A stretch of DNA of 5,584 nt, from NCBI GenBank assembly GCA_903885895.1, contig CAISKC010000066.1, positions 1-5,584 on the forward strand, written 5' to 3'. Of this stretch, positions 1 to 5,321 are shown piece after piece. The notes beneath the pieces were generated by a model. That model saw nothing but the letters and a program-made list of their open reading frames with translations, did no database searches and was not told the origin of the DNA. How positions within the stretch are numbered: the stretch's first letter is position 1; every line of letters begins with the position of its first letter. The translations under genes and the position numbers were made by a program. The stretch comes from an uncultured Legionella sp. (GTDB taxonomy: Bacteria; Pseudomonadota; Gammaproteobacteria; Legionellales; Legionellaceae).

Positions 1-1
1 A

Positions 2-382
2 GTCCTAGCAAATTGCTCTAATAACGACCAAAAGATACAAGCAACAAAAGTAGAAAAACGGAATTGGGTAACCCTTGACAATCATTACTCTAATCCTAAG
101 AAAGTTATTTTTTTTCATGATGACAAAGGTGGTTTAGTTAAAGTCGAAGCTAACTATAAAAATCCTCCACACCACTATGCCACTGATATTGCGGTAGTAG
201 TCGTTGAAGGAGATTTTCATATCACTGTAGATGGTCACACGACACATTATTCAAAAGGTGATTACATAACCATTCCTGCTAATACTTGTTTTAATTCATT
301 TTCTAACAAAGGCGCTATGCTTGTCCTGCTTGGGGCAAAACCCGGAGAGAGTATAAAAAACAACAGCGAAGTAGCCGATTAA
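2..382 (+). CDS. Cupin-domain protein, probably exported (5' end cut off)
   Basis: This is an open frame from the window edge to a TAA stop, giving 126 visible residues; the start lies outside the window. The first residues read VLANCSNND, which resembles the end of a lipoprotein signal peptide (L-x-x-C). The residue before Cys is Asn rather than the usual Gly, Ala or Ser, so lipidation is only a possibility. The rest looks like a single cupin beta-barrel. It has an HHYATD segment where cupin motif 1 histidines usually sit, then a run of alternating hydrophobic strands (IAVVVVEGDFHITVDG), a KGDYITIPAN turn typical of the second half of the barrel, and a final strand MLVLLG. Such proteins may bind a metal or small ligand or be non-catalytic; no substrate can be named. 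It converges on fis, 276 bp away. The cupin fold is fairly secure and the location is uncertain. Confidence 0.75.
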   Translation, partial: VLANCSNNDQKIQATKVEKRNWVTLDNHYSNPKKVIFFHDDKGGLVKVEANYKNPPHHYATDIAVVVVEGDFHITVDGHTTHYSKGDYITIPANTCFNSFSNKGAMLVLLGAKPGESIKNNSEVAD

Positions 383-445
383 CTTTCATTACAGAAACTT
401 TGATGTCTATATATCGTAGGGGTCTGGTTTCTTTATAACACGATT

Positions 446-575
446 CCTTTGCTCAGTGAGGTGAGAAGGTACGAAGCGACGGATAAGGGGTGATTAAATA
501 AGATGTAAGTTTCCAAACTGTTTATATCTGCCCTCGTCCGCCCTATCGGGCACCTTCTCCCGAAATCGGGAGAAG
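446..575. repeat. GC-rich imperfect palindromic repeat (REP/RIME-like)
   Basis: The right arm carries ccctcgtccgccc, tatcgggcacc and a perfect 10-bp hairpin (554-563 pairing with 566-575, cttctcccga/tcgggagaag). The left arm (446-490) holds a degenerate inverted version: gagaaggt at 463-470 matches the complement of the right arm, followed by cgacggataagggg against cggacgaggg. The middle, about 491-529, is AT-rich. The composition (ATCCGCCC..CGGGCACC..TTCTCCC) closely resembles palindromic intergenic elements such as the rhizobial RIME/REP type; that comparison is from memory. It lies between two convergent 3' ends, a common site for such repeats, and might also help end transcription, although no T-run follows the hairpin on either strand. 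Confidence 0.6.
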
Positions 576-603
576 AAAGCACATTTTGATATACGAAACA
601 AAT

Positions 604-636
604 TCACAACCAAGATCGCTAGGACAACGGTTGTGA
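604..636 (-). terminator. Possible intrinsic terminator of fis
   Basis: A perfect 8-bp inverted repeat (tcacaacc at 604-611, ggttgtga at 629-636) with a 17-nt loop begins 22 bp past the fis stop codon. Read on the minus strand it is followed by aatttgttt, a modest T-rich tail. The long loop and interrupted T-run make it a weak terminator candidate. Confidence 0.45.
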
Positions 637-658
637 TTCGGTTTAATAAAAAAATTAT

Positions 659-940
659 TTAGTCACGTGATCCAACATATTTGTCATCAAAGTAATGACG
701 TAATTTTGTACGCAATGTTCCACGGCTAATACCTAACATAACTGCAGCGCGTGATTGGTTATATTTACAATGTTCCATAACGGCTTTAAATAGTGGTGTT
801 TCAACTTCTTCCAATACAAATTGATACAAATCAACAGGATCAGCACCCTTAAGTTCTGAGAAATACTTTTGCACCGATTGCGTAACACTTGCTGCTAAGG
901 ACGCAGTAGTATCCCCTGCTTCATTGCTGATTGTTGTCAT
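659..940 (-). CDS. fis: Fis family nucleoid-associated DNA-binding protein
   Basis: The 93-residue product is a clear Fis homologue. Fis is a homodimeric DNA-bending protein that controls rRNA and many other promoters, recombination and chromosome shape. The dimer-forming helices are seen in the segment KYFSELKGADPVDLYQFVLE (residues 25-44) and the helix-turn-helix in residues 61-83 (NQSRAAVMLGISRGTLRTKL). By alignment with E. coli Fis (offset 12), DNA-contact positions N73, R76, R85, T87 and R89 are kept as N61, R64, R73, T75 and R77, while K90, K93 and K94 become T78, R81 and H82. The N-terminus is shorter than in E. coli and the C-terminus carries about seven extra residues (FDDKYVGSRD). 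The ATG at 940 has an AGGAG ribosome site 9 nt upstream. Unlike enterobacteria, no dusB lies upstream: fis has its own promoter and is monocistronic here. The family is secure; which Fis paralogue this is cannot be told. Confidence 0.96.
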   Translation of the reverse strand: MTTISNEAGDTTASLAASVTQSVQKYFSELKGADPVDLYQFVLEEVETPLFKAVMEHCKYNQSRAAVMLGISRGTLRTKLRHYFDDKYVGSRD

Positions 941-970
941 TATTATTAACTCCTTTGCTTTAAAAGCTAT

Positions 971-999
971 ATTTTAGCGAATTGGATAATTCCTGACAA
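971..999 (-). promoter_or_regulatory. Sigma70-type promoter of fis
   Basis: On the minus strand TTGTCA (994-999) and TAAAAT (971-976) are separated by exactly 17 nt. Each box differs from consensus by one base. The predicted start near 964 would leave a leader of about 24 nt with the AGGAG site at 950-954. The stretch after the -10 box is AT-rich, so the GC-rich discriminator typical of stringently controlled fis promoters is not seen. Confidence 0.7.
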
Positions 1000-1137
1000 G
1001 ATAATTGTTCATAACATAGGTAAATGTTTTGTTTTTCTTCAAAATAGCCATTATATTGATAATTATACTTCCTGTTAGAGCAAATTAAACCCATTTTAAA
1101 ACACTGTTTTTTGTCTCTTAGTAACGGTATTGTGTTG

Positions 1138-1172
1138 TAAGACAACTGTTTTACTGAAAAAACAGCGTCTTA
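1138..1172. other. Strong two-part stem-loop upstream of fis
   Basis: Outer arms taagac (1138-1143) and gtctta (1167-1172) enclose inner arms ctgtttt (1146-1152) and aaaacag (1159-1165) with a 6-nt loop: 13 pairs broken only by a small internal loop. It lies about 140 bp upstream of the fis -35 box. No T-run follows on either strand, so it is not a standard terminator. It may be an upstream regulatory site, an end of a read-through transcript, or chance in AT-rich DNA. Confidence 0.5.
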
Positions 1173-1262
1173 TATAGATACAAGACATTGCTTCAATAGT
1201 GAGACTTACTCAACTTTGTCACCGTTTCAACTTCTTTTTAACCGTAGCGTTTTTCATAGTTA

Positions 1263-1584
1263 GTGTTTCGTGGTCCCGTCGAGCCTGTATCACACAGCGT
1301 GCTCGTAAGCAGCACGCGCTAGGAGCATTCCTAAGCGCCACCCATCACAAGCTCAAACGGATAAAAGCCGCAGAAGAATCCGTAAAAGCACCAGACAAGC
1401 CTTACGCGTAGGCAAGGAAGCATTTGGTCAACAAAATGAACTATCTAAGGTCTGACAAACATCTCACCCAAAAAGTATATTCTAGGTGCCTTATTGTCAG
1501 CTACCGTCAACCTCCAATCGACAAAGCCGCTTGAAGGATGACGCGCTGTGTGAAGATACAACTCTTGCAGGACAGTTACAACAC
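1263..1584. repeat. Long-range imperfect inverted repeat
   Basis: cacacagcg at 1291-1299 is matched perfectly by cgctgtgtg at 1544-1552. Outside it, tgtat (1286-1290) pairs with ataca (1556-1560) after a 3-nt gap, and gtcc and gtgtt segments (gtgtt at 1263-1267, aacac at 1580-1584) recur in the same order. The arms are about 37-41 bp and enclose roughly 245 bp. They could be terminal repeats of a degenerate element or the closing helix of a large RNA. I see no clear target duplication. Confidence 0.45.
1297..1338. other. Two abutting stem-loops
   Basis: The first pairs gcgtgct (1297-1303) with agcacgc (1311-1317) perfectly over a 7-nt loop. The second pairs gcgctagga (1316-1324) with tccta-gcgc (1329-1338), nine pairs with one bulged A and a gcat loop. 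Two GC-rich hairpins side by side are unlikely in random DNA of this composition. No function is assigned. Confidence 0.5.
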
Positions 1585-1586
1585 CA

Positions 1587-1626
1587 GATGTGTGCGTTCT
1601 CAATGCCGCATTTCAAGCCACACATC
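1587..1626 (-). other. Hairpin just after the DUF945 gene
   Basis: gatgtgtg (1587-1594) and cacacatc (1619-1626) pair perfectly over 8 bp, with an inner short palindrome (aatgc-c-gcatt) in the loop. It starts 12 nt past the stop codon on the minus strand. No T-run follows, so it would be an RNA-stabilising hairpin or a factor-dependent end rather than a standard intrinsic terminator. Confidence 0.35.
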
Positions 1627-1638
1627 ACATAACAAAGA

Positions 1639-3105
1639 TCAAATTGCTAAGAGAGCTGGGCTAAAAGGATGCCCATTGATCAATAGCTTACCTTTAGCCA
1701 ATTTTACTAGTACTAGATAATCTTGGCCTTTCTGAACCAATATACCAGCGTCAATCCACTCTCGCGTTTTTTCAGCAACTTTTTTAGTAGTTTGCTCTTC
1801 AATATCCACCATATTAACCGCAGGTTGCCCCTCTTGTTCTGTGGAAACTGGAACTTGTTTTTTAGCTTTTAGCAGCAACGATTTTTTAATAGCCACCTGC
1901 AACCACTTGGTTACAACCGTTTCAGATAACCTTAGATTGCTTTCGCCACTGATTTTTTGCAGCAATTGAAAAGGGTTCGTCATGTTTTCATTCGGCAAAC
2001 TGAGATTGACATCCGCTTTCACATGCCCATCAGGCATCGTTACCTCAAAATCAACGATACTTAATTGTGCGCCTTTGGATAAAAGTGCCGGTACATCGGG
2101 CATCAATATCCAAGCAGGCTGCTTGCTATGCCCAGAGCGTTGCATATCACGAACCTTGCGGTTCATTGAGGCCAACACTTTGGCATCTAGGTTTTTGACA
2201 GATATATCCAATACATTATTCATGTAAGATTTGTTGGATAACACCAACTGATTCACCTTTGCAGAAAGAGATGTGTTAAATAACCCATTCTGAATATTAC
2301 TTTCTGTACGAATTTGAGCACCCACAATCTGAAGTACTTGCTGAGGTTCCTGATCTGGCTCTTTTGTAGACACCTCCAAAGCAGGTAGATTCAATTTCGC
2401 TTTTCCTATATACAAACCATCTAAGCCCTGCTTCATATCATATTCGGTTTTCACAGGTCCTAATTCGCCTTGTATCTTATTGTTAAACCAAGAAAGCCCG
2501 TCAAGAGTCAAATCTCCTCGCAAACGTTTTTTGTTACTCGAAACAATGATATCGGTCTTGAATCCTAACCATTGAAAGTAATCGTTTCCTTGTTTTGCAA
2601 GCAATTTATATTTTGGAACAATAAATTGAATGGTCGTGTTATTTAAATAACTCACCATAATACCAACCGAATAAGTCAACTTCTCAGATTTCAGATCATA
2701 TTTCTCACTTAATTCTTGTTCAAAAGCAGCTGGAAGTGGCGCTTTCGAACGTGCATAACCCAGACCAAAACGTAAATTGGAGTCAACAAACATCACAGGT
2801 CCATGATGAATATCCAAGGGAATTTCAAATGTATAAACCTTATTTGGGATCATGGTTGTATTATGTCCCATAGGAGGAGAAGCAGATTGTGGTACTTTCA
2901 TTGACCATTTTAGTTCTGCATGCGAGCAAAACCATCCTCGATGATAGTTCTGTATTACGACGTCAGTGCCATTCGTCTGATTAAACACATCAATATTTTT
3001 CTTTAATATTTTTTCAGTACCTAGTCCCATCCCGTAGTAGCTACCTAACACCACCAAGACACCCACTACGACACCAATCGCTCCTAAACCAAGCATTTTT
3101 TTCAT
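1639..3105 (-). CDS. DUF945 (YdgA-like) membrane-anchored envelope protein
   Basis: This 488-residue protein matches the DUF945/YdgA family in length (E. coli YdgA is about 500) and plan. An N-terminal hydrophobic segment (residues 5-27) acts as signal anchor, placing the rest in the periplasm. Family hallmarks are NYHRGWFCSHAEL (53-65; YdgA has NYHRGVF), HHGP (100-103; YdgA DHGP) and a C-terminal strand segment LAKGKLLINGHPFS, like YANGQITLNGQ in YdgA. The long middle is rich in beta strands. The molecular role of the family is not well established; an envelope function is inferred from location. The ATG at 3105 has a GGAG site 7 nt upstream. It follows the MFS gene by 63 bp on the same strand with no terminator between, so co-transcription is likely, with a possible extra promoter in the gap. 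No broken motif is seen. Confidence 0.9.
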   Translation of the reverse strand: MKKMLGLGAIGVVVGVLVVLGSYYGMGLGTEKILKKNIDVFNQTNGTDVVIQNYHRGWFCSHAELKWSMKVPQSASPPMGHNTTMIPNKVYTFEIPLDIHHGPVMFVDSNLRFGLGYARSKAPLPAAFEQELSEKYDLKSEKLTYSVGIMVSYLNNTTIQFIVPKYKLLAKQGNDYFQWLGFKTDIIVSSNKKRLRGDLTLDGLSWFNNKIQGELGPVKTEYDMKQGLDGLYIGKAKLNLPALEVSTKEPDQEPQQVLQIVGAQIRTESNIQNGLFNTSLSAKVNQLVLSNKSYMNNVLDISVKNLDAKVLASMNRKVRDMQRSGHSKQPAWILMPDVPALLSKGAQLSIVDFEVTMPDGHVKADVNLSLPNENMTNPFQLLQKISGESNLRLSETVVTKWLQVAIKKSLLLKAKKQVPVSTEQEGQPAVNMVDIEEQTTKKVAEKTREWIDAGILVQKGQDYLVLVKLAKGKLLINGHPFSPALLAI

Positions 3106-3131
3106 GAATACACTCCAATACGTCCCATTCT

Positions 3132-3159
3132 ATTTTGACCAGGAATCTTAAAAAGTCAA
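3132..3159 (-). promoter_or_regulatory. Possible internal promoter for the DUF945 gene
   Basis: On the minus strand TTGACT (3154-3159) is followed after 16 nt by CAAAAT (3132-3137); the -35 is 5/6 and the -10 only 4/6 of consensus. The start would fall near 3125, leaving a leader of about 20 nt. A 5-bp inverted repeat (ttgac/gtcaa, 15-nt spacer) overlaps it. Confidence 0.35.
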
Positions 3160-3168
3160 CCGTTCCTT

Positions 3169-4440
3169 CTACGCTTCAACTCGTTTGCAATAAGTCTCTT
3201 TGATAGTCAAAACTAATAAACAAGCTATTAAAGAAAAGATAGGTAACAACCATAATCCCGCTTGAAAATCAGCTAAACTCAACAAGTCAACATGATAACC
3301 ACGTGAGCCAGAATGCTTGTCCACTAAAAACCCTACTAATGGCTGCAAGCCAGCACCAACGAAAATAGACATCATGTTAGTAAAAGCAATGGCTGTACCA
3401 ATTACCAAACGTTGATTCAACTCGGTTGATACCGCATAGGCCAAAGCGACACCACTATTGGTCATTCCAAATAAGAAAAAGATCGTACAAACCATAAAAG
3501 GAGATAAGGACGGTGAAAAAACAAAGACCGAGGTCAACACCACGCCACAGATACCAGAGAACAACATAAGTGGTTTACGTTTACCTATTCGATCTGATAA
3601 GTAACCAAAAAGCGGACCGCCGATGACCCATCCAATGAAAATTAAACCGATAGCAAACGCGGCAAAATGAACGGTCAACCCCCTTCCATAGGCCAAATAA
3701 GCTGGCCCCATTGATTCACCAATCACAGTAGTAGGCGCGTAGAGAAACCCTGCATACAATGCGTTAAGCCATGTTTGACGCTGCGACAGAACTCGACGCA
3801 AACTCATCCACAAAGATAACGTCGCTGCAGTACTTTCTTGCAATTTTTTGGTTACTGTACCAACAGGGCTATCTTGGATAAAGCGAAACAGTAGTACCGC
3901 TAAAATGACAAAAATTCCCGATACAATCACCATACTTTCCCGCCATCCAACAGCGGTCACCAAAAAAGACAACGGTGCTTGCCCAGCGGAAGCCCCTAAC
4001 ATGCCTAACGCTTGAGTAAGACCCGCTAACAGCCCTAATTTTTCCGGAGGAAACCAAGATGTCGCCAAACGTAATGCAGAAATAAATGCAAAAGCGGCGC
4101 TAAAACCTATGAGCAATCGCGCAAAAGATGCCATAGCTAAGCCATGCGCCGATGCAAAAACACAACAGCCTACAGCCGTGATCAAAGACATAAATGTTAA
4201 CAAATAACGGATTTTAATCCTATCCACGGTTAAGCCAACCGGTATTTGCATAATAATATATGGAATATAGAAAAAAGCTGTCAACGTAGTAAACCCTACT
4301 TCATTGATACCGAAATCAACCTGTAATTCCCGATGCATCACACCTGGCGCAACACGGGCCAAATAATCAGAAAAATAAAAAGTCGCGGCCAAGCCCCAAA
4401 CAAACCATGCTTGTGAAAGGCTATAACGTTTTTTTGGCAT
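3169..4440 (-). CDS. Major facilitator superfamily transporter (Pht-like)
   Basis: This is a 12-helix MFS permease of 423 residues from the preferred start. Motif A, which links helices 2-3 and 8-9, appears twice: GLTVDRIKIRY (69-79, diverged) and GYLSDRIGKRK (279-289, near consensus). A central charged loop (about 190-220) joins the two six-helix halves. Helix 1, with ARVAPGVMHREL, resembles the proteobacterial intraphagosomal amino-acid/nucleoside transporters (Legionella Pht group), suggesting import of a small nutrient; that is inference and the substrate is unknown. The open frame extends to an ATG at 4518, but the promoter at 4506-4533 would start transcription near 4499, after that ATG, and the extra 26 residues have no ribosome site at proper distance. 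The ATG at 4440 has GGGAG 9 nt upstream and gives the normal N-terminus MPKKRYSLSQAWF. It is divergent from the SseB-like gene. Confidence 0.92.
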   Translation of the reverse strand: MPKKRYSLSQAWFVWGLAATFYFSDYLARVAPGVMHRELQVDFGINEVGFTTLTAFFYIPYIIMQIPVGLTVDRIKIRYLLTFMSLITAVGCCVFASAHGLAMASFARLLIGFSAAFAFISALRLATSWFPPEKLGLLAGLTQALGMLGASAGQAPLSFLVTAVGWRESMVIVSGIFVILAVLLFRFIQDSPVGTVTKKLQESTAATLSLWMSLRRVLSQRQTWLNALYAGFLYAPTTVIGESMGPAYLAYGRGLTVHFAAFAIGLIFIGWVIGGPLFGYLSDRIGKRKPLMLFSGICGVVLTSVFVFSPSLSPFMVCTIFFLFGMTNSGVALAYAVSTELNQRLVIGTAIAFTNMMSIFVGAGLQPLVGFLVDKHSGSRGYHVDLLSLADFQAGLWLLPIFSLIACLLVLTIKETYCKRVEA

Positions 4441-4504
4441 TTCAATTTGCTCCCAATAACTACCCAAAAAAGTATGTTTTTTTGCTGGCTTTGTAAGGAA
4501 GAAA

Positions 4505-4533
4505 GAGTATACTCGCATAGTTTAAAATTTCAA
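4505..4533 (-). promoter_or_regulatory. Promoter of the MFS-DUF945 unit with operator-like palindrome
   Basis: On the minus strand TTGAAA (4528-4533) and TATACT (4506-4511) are 16 nt apart, each one base off consensus. A perfect 10-bp palindrome, gagtatactc (4505-4514), covers the -10 box. A second inverted repeat, tttcaa (4528-4533)/ttgaaa (4546-4551), overlaps the -35 box. Both could be binding sites for a regulator, but short AT-rich palindromes also arise by chance. Confidence 0.65.
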
Positions 4534-4573
4534 CTTTCCTCTGAATTGAAAGACAATGAAAGGTTCATAACCG

Positions 4574-4966
4574 ATGACAGCATTAGAGCAAGCTATTTGC
4601 ACTGCTATCCAAAACAATGGTGACTCTGCCAGTGCCAACAAAGCGTACTTAGAATTCATTAAAGCAAATTTCATCATCCCTATCGAAAAACAAGATCAAG
4701 ACGCAGAACCGCGCACACTATATTTCTCAACAGACTCACATGTGTTTCTCCCGGTATTTTCGAGCATGCCTTATTTCGAAGCATGGGCAAAGCCGATTCA
4801 GGACGATATTCAAGTTCTAAAACTTTCTGGCGTCGATTTACTAAAAGGCTTGGGTGACAATACTTATGTTAGCTTGAACATTGGTAGTGAATCTTACAAA
4901 GAATTCAACCCAAATGAATTAGCCAGAATGCGTAGCATGATTTTAAAATTATTTGGGAATAATTAG
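4574..4966 (+). CDS. SseB N-terminal-domain protein
   Basis: This is a 130-residue soluble protein, essentially one SseB N-terminal domain; E. coli SseB is about twice as long. Matching features are the opening helix (ALEQAICTAIQ), a strand FIIPIE (33-38), the core LYFSTDSHVFLPVFSSMPYF (49-68) followed by EAWAKP, then GVDLLKGL (86-93) and the closing segment LNIGSESYKEFNPNELARM. SseB-domain proteins have no well-defined general reaction; some occur near secretion or immunity genes, but nothing nearby links this one to such a system. There is no signal peptide or membrane segment, so it is probably cytoplasmic. The ATG has a GAAAGG site 10 nt upstream. It is divergent from the MFS gene (133 bp gap). 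Its TAG stop lies inside the 6-bp repeat that flanks the downstream mobile element, so the insertion left the protein end unchanged. Confidence 0.82.
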   Translation: MTALEQAICTAIQNNGDSASANKAYLEFIKANFIIPIEKQDQDAEPRTLYFSTDSHVFLPVFSSMPYFEAWAKPIQDDIQVLKLSGVDLLKGLGDNTYVSLNIGSESYKEFNPNELARMRSMILKLFGNN

Positions 4967-5217
4967 GCAACGTCCAGCAGCTTGTCAGCGGGGTCCAGGA
5001 GTTTAGCAAAATCATTGGATCCCGCGCATAAAGATAAGTTGTTGCATACATTGTATTGTCGTACCCGCGCAGGAGGGGATCCATTGATTATTGTGGCATT
5101 GTGTCCAATTCTGGGATAGATCCCCGCCTACGCGGGGAAGACATGTGAATAGAATGTCATGATAAATGGCAAAATAAATTTTATGCAACAACGCCGCATA
5201 AAGCGCGGGACGTTCGC
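4967..5217. mobile_element. 251-bp MITE-like palindromic element
   Basis: The ends are GCAACGTCC (4967-4975) and, read inward from the other side, GCGAACGTCC (5217-5208). They are flanked by a perfect direct repeat AATTAG (4961-4966 and 5218-5223), which looks like a 6-bp target duplication. Inside are further inverted repeats: tcccgcgc (5020-5027) with gcgcggga (5203-5210), and gttgttgcata (5038-5048) with tatgcaacaac (5182-5192), spaced identically by 10 nt. No transposase is encoded, so it would depend on one in trans. The left arm has about 47 extra nt (4973-5019) missing from the right arm, bounded by tcc. The 99-residue minus-strand frame across it is a by-product of the repeat (WIPSCAGTT-type peptide). 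Confidence 0.72.
5057..5143. repeat. Inner GC-rich inverted repeat of the element
   Basis: A 28-nt unit at 5057-5084 (core acccgcgcaggaggggat) is matched in inverted orientation by 5116-5143 (core tccccgcctacgcgggga) at 23 of 28 positions. The right unit also folds on itself: tccccgc (5121-5127) and gcgggga (5132-5138) pair perfectly over a 4-nt loop. Related half-units occur at 4988-4997 (gcggggtcca) and 5016-5025 (tggatcccgc), which pair at 9 of 10 positions. The sequence type (GGATCCCCGCC..GCGGGGA) is a familiar dispersed intergenic palindrome in many proteobacteria. Confidence 0.7.
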
Positions 5218-5257
5218 AATTAGAATGATATATAGCCACACATGATCTTGGGCTGAG

Positions 5258-5293
5258 TATTTTTCTGCAGATGAAAAATAATGTGCCTATACT
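5258..5293 (+). promoter_or_regulatory. Candidate promoter and operator before the MMPL gene
   Basis: TATACT at 5288-5293 is a good -10 box; a start near 5300 would leave a leader of about 20 nt. No good -35 box lies 16-18 nt upstream. Instead that place is covered by a perfect 8-bp inverted repeat, tatttttc (5258-5265)/gaaaaata (5273-5280), with a 7-nt spacer, which looks like an operator or activator site. All of this lies just outside the mobile element. Confidence 0.4.
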
Positions 5294-5321
5294 ATAAGTA
5301 GGATGATTCAAAAAATAACTT

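Larger units (their letters stand above)
1175..1638. other. Gene-free, structure-rich intergenic region
   Basis: This 464-bp stretch between fis and the DUF945 gene has no convincing gene. The short open frames on both strands lack ribosome sites, family motifs or plausible protein composition. From about 1260 onward it looks richer in GC than its neighbours and holds many stem-loops: 1297-1303/1311-1317, 1316-1324/1329-1338, 1452-1458/1494-1500 (with an inner 4-bp stem) and 1587-1594/1619-1626. I checked for the conserved sequences of tmRNA, RNase P RNA, 6S RNA and the signal recognition particle RNA and saw none. It could be an unassigned structured RNA, a decayed mobile element or a gene remnant. 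Confidence 0.5.

Noticed and set aside
960..1145. 61-residue minus-strand frame upstream of fis
   Set aside because: It would start with TTG, has no ribosome site, is AT-rich low-information sequence and covers the fis promoter.
1199..1411. 70-residue plus-strand frame
   Set aside because: It would start with GTG and lacks a ribosome site; it overlaps strong stem-loops and shows no family pattern. It could be a remnant, but I cannot support it as a gene.
1263..1638. tmRNA, RNase P RNA, 6S RNA or group I/II intron
   Set aside because: The conserved sequences expected for these (RNase P AGGAAAGTC-type core, tmRNA tag and 3' CCA end, domain V) were not found on either strand.
1538..1720. 60-residue plus-strand frame
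   Set aside because: It runs antisense into the 3' end of the DUF945 gene, crosses the repeat arm and has no ribosome site.
1982..2227. 81-residue plus-strand frame
   Set aside because: It lies wholly antisense within the well-supported DUF945 gene.
3869..4057. 62-residue minus-strand frame
   Set aside because: It is an out-of-frame shadow inside the MFS transporter gene.
4967..5217. CRISPR array
   Set aside because: The repeated GC-rich units are inverted relative to one another, of unequal spacing and unequal length, so they form palindromes and not direct repeats with spacers.
5012..5311. 99-residue minus-strand frame
   Set aside because: It is a translation of the palindromic element: peptides such as LPRVGGDL and WIPSCAGTT are typical artefacts of GGATCCCCGCC-type repeats.
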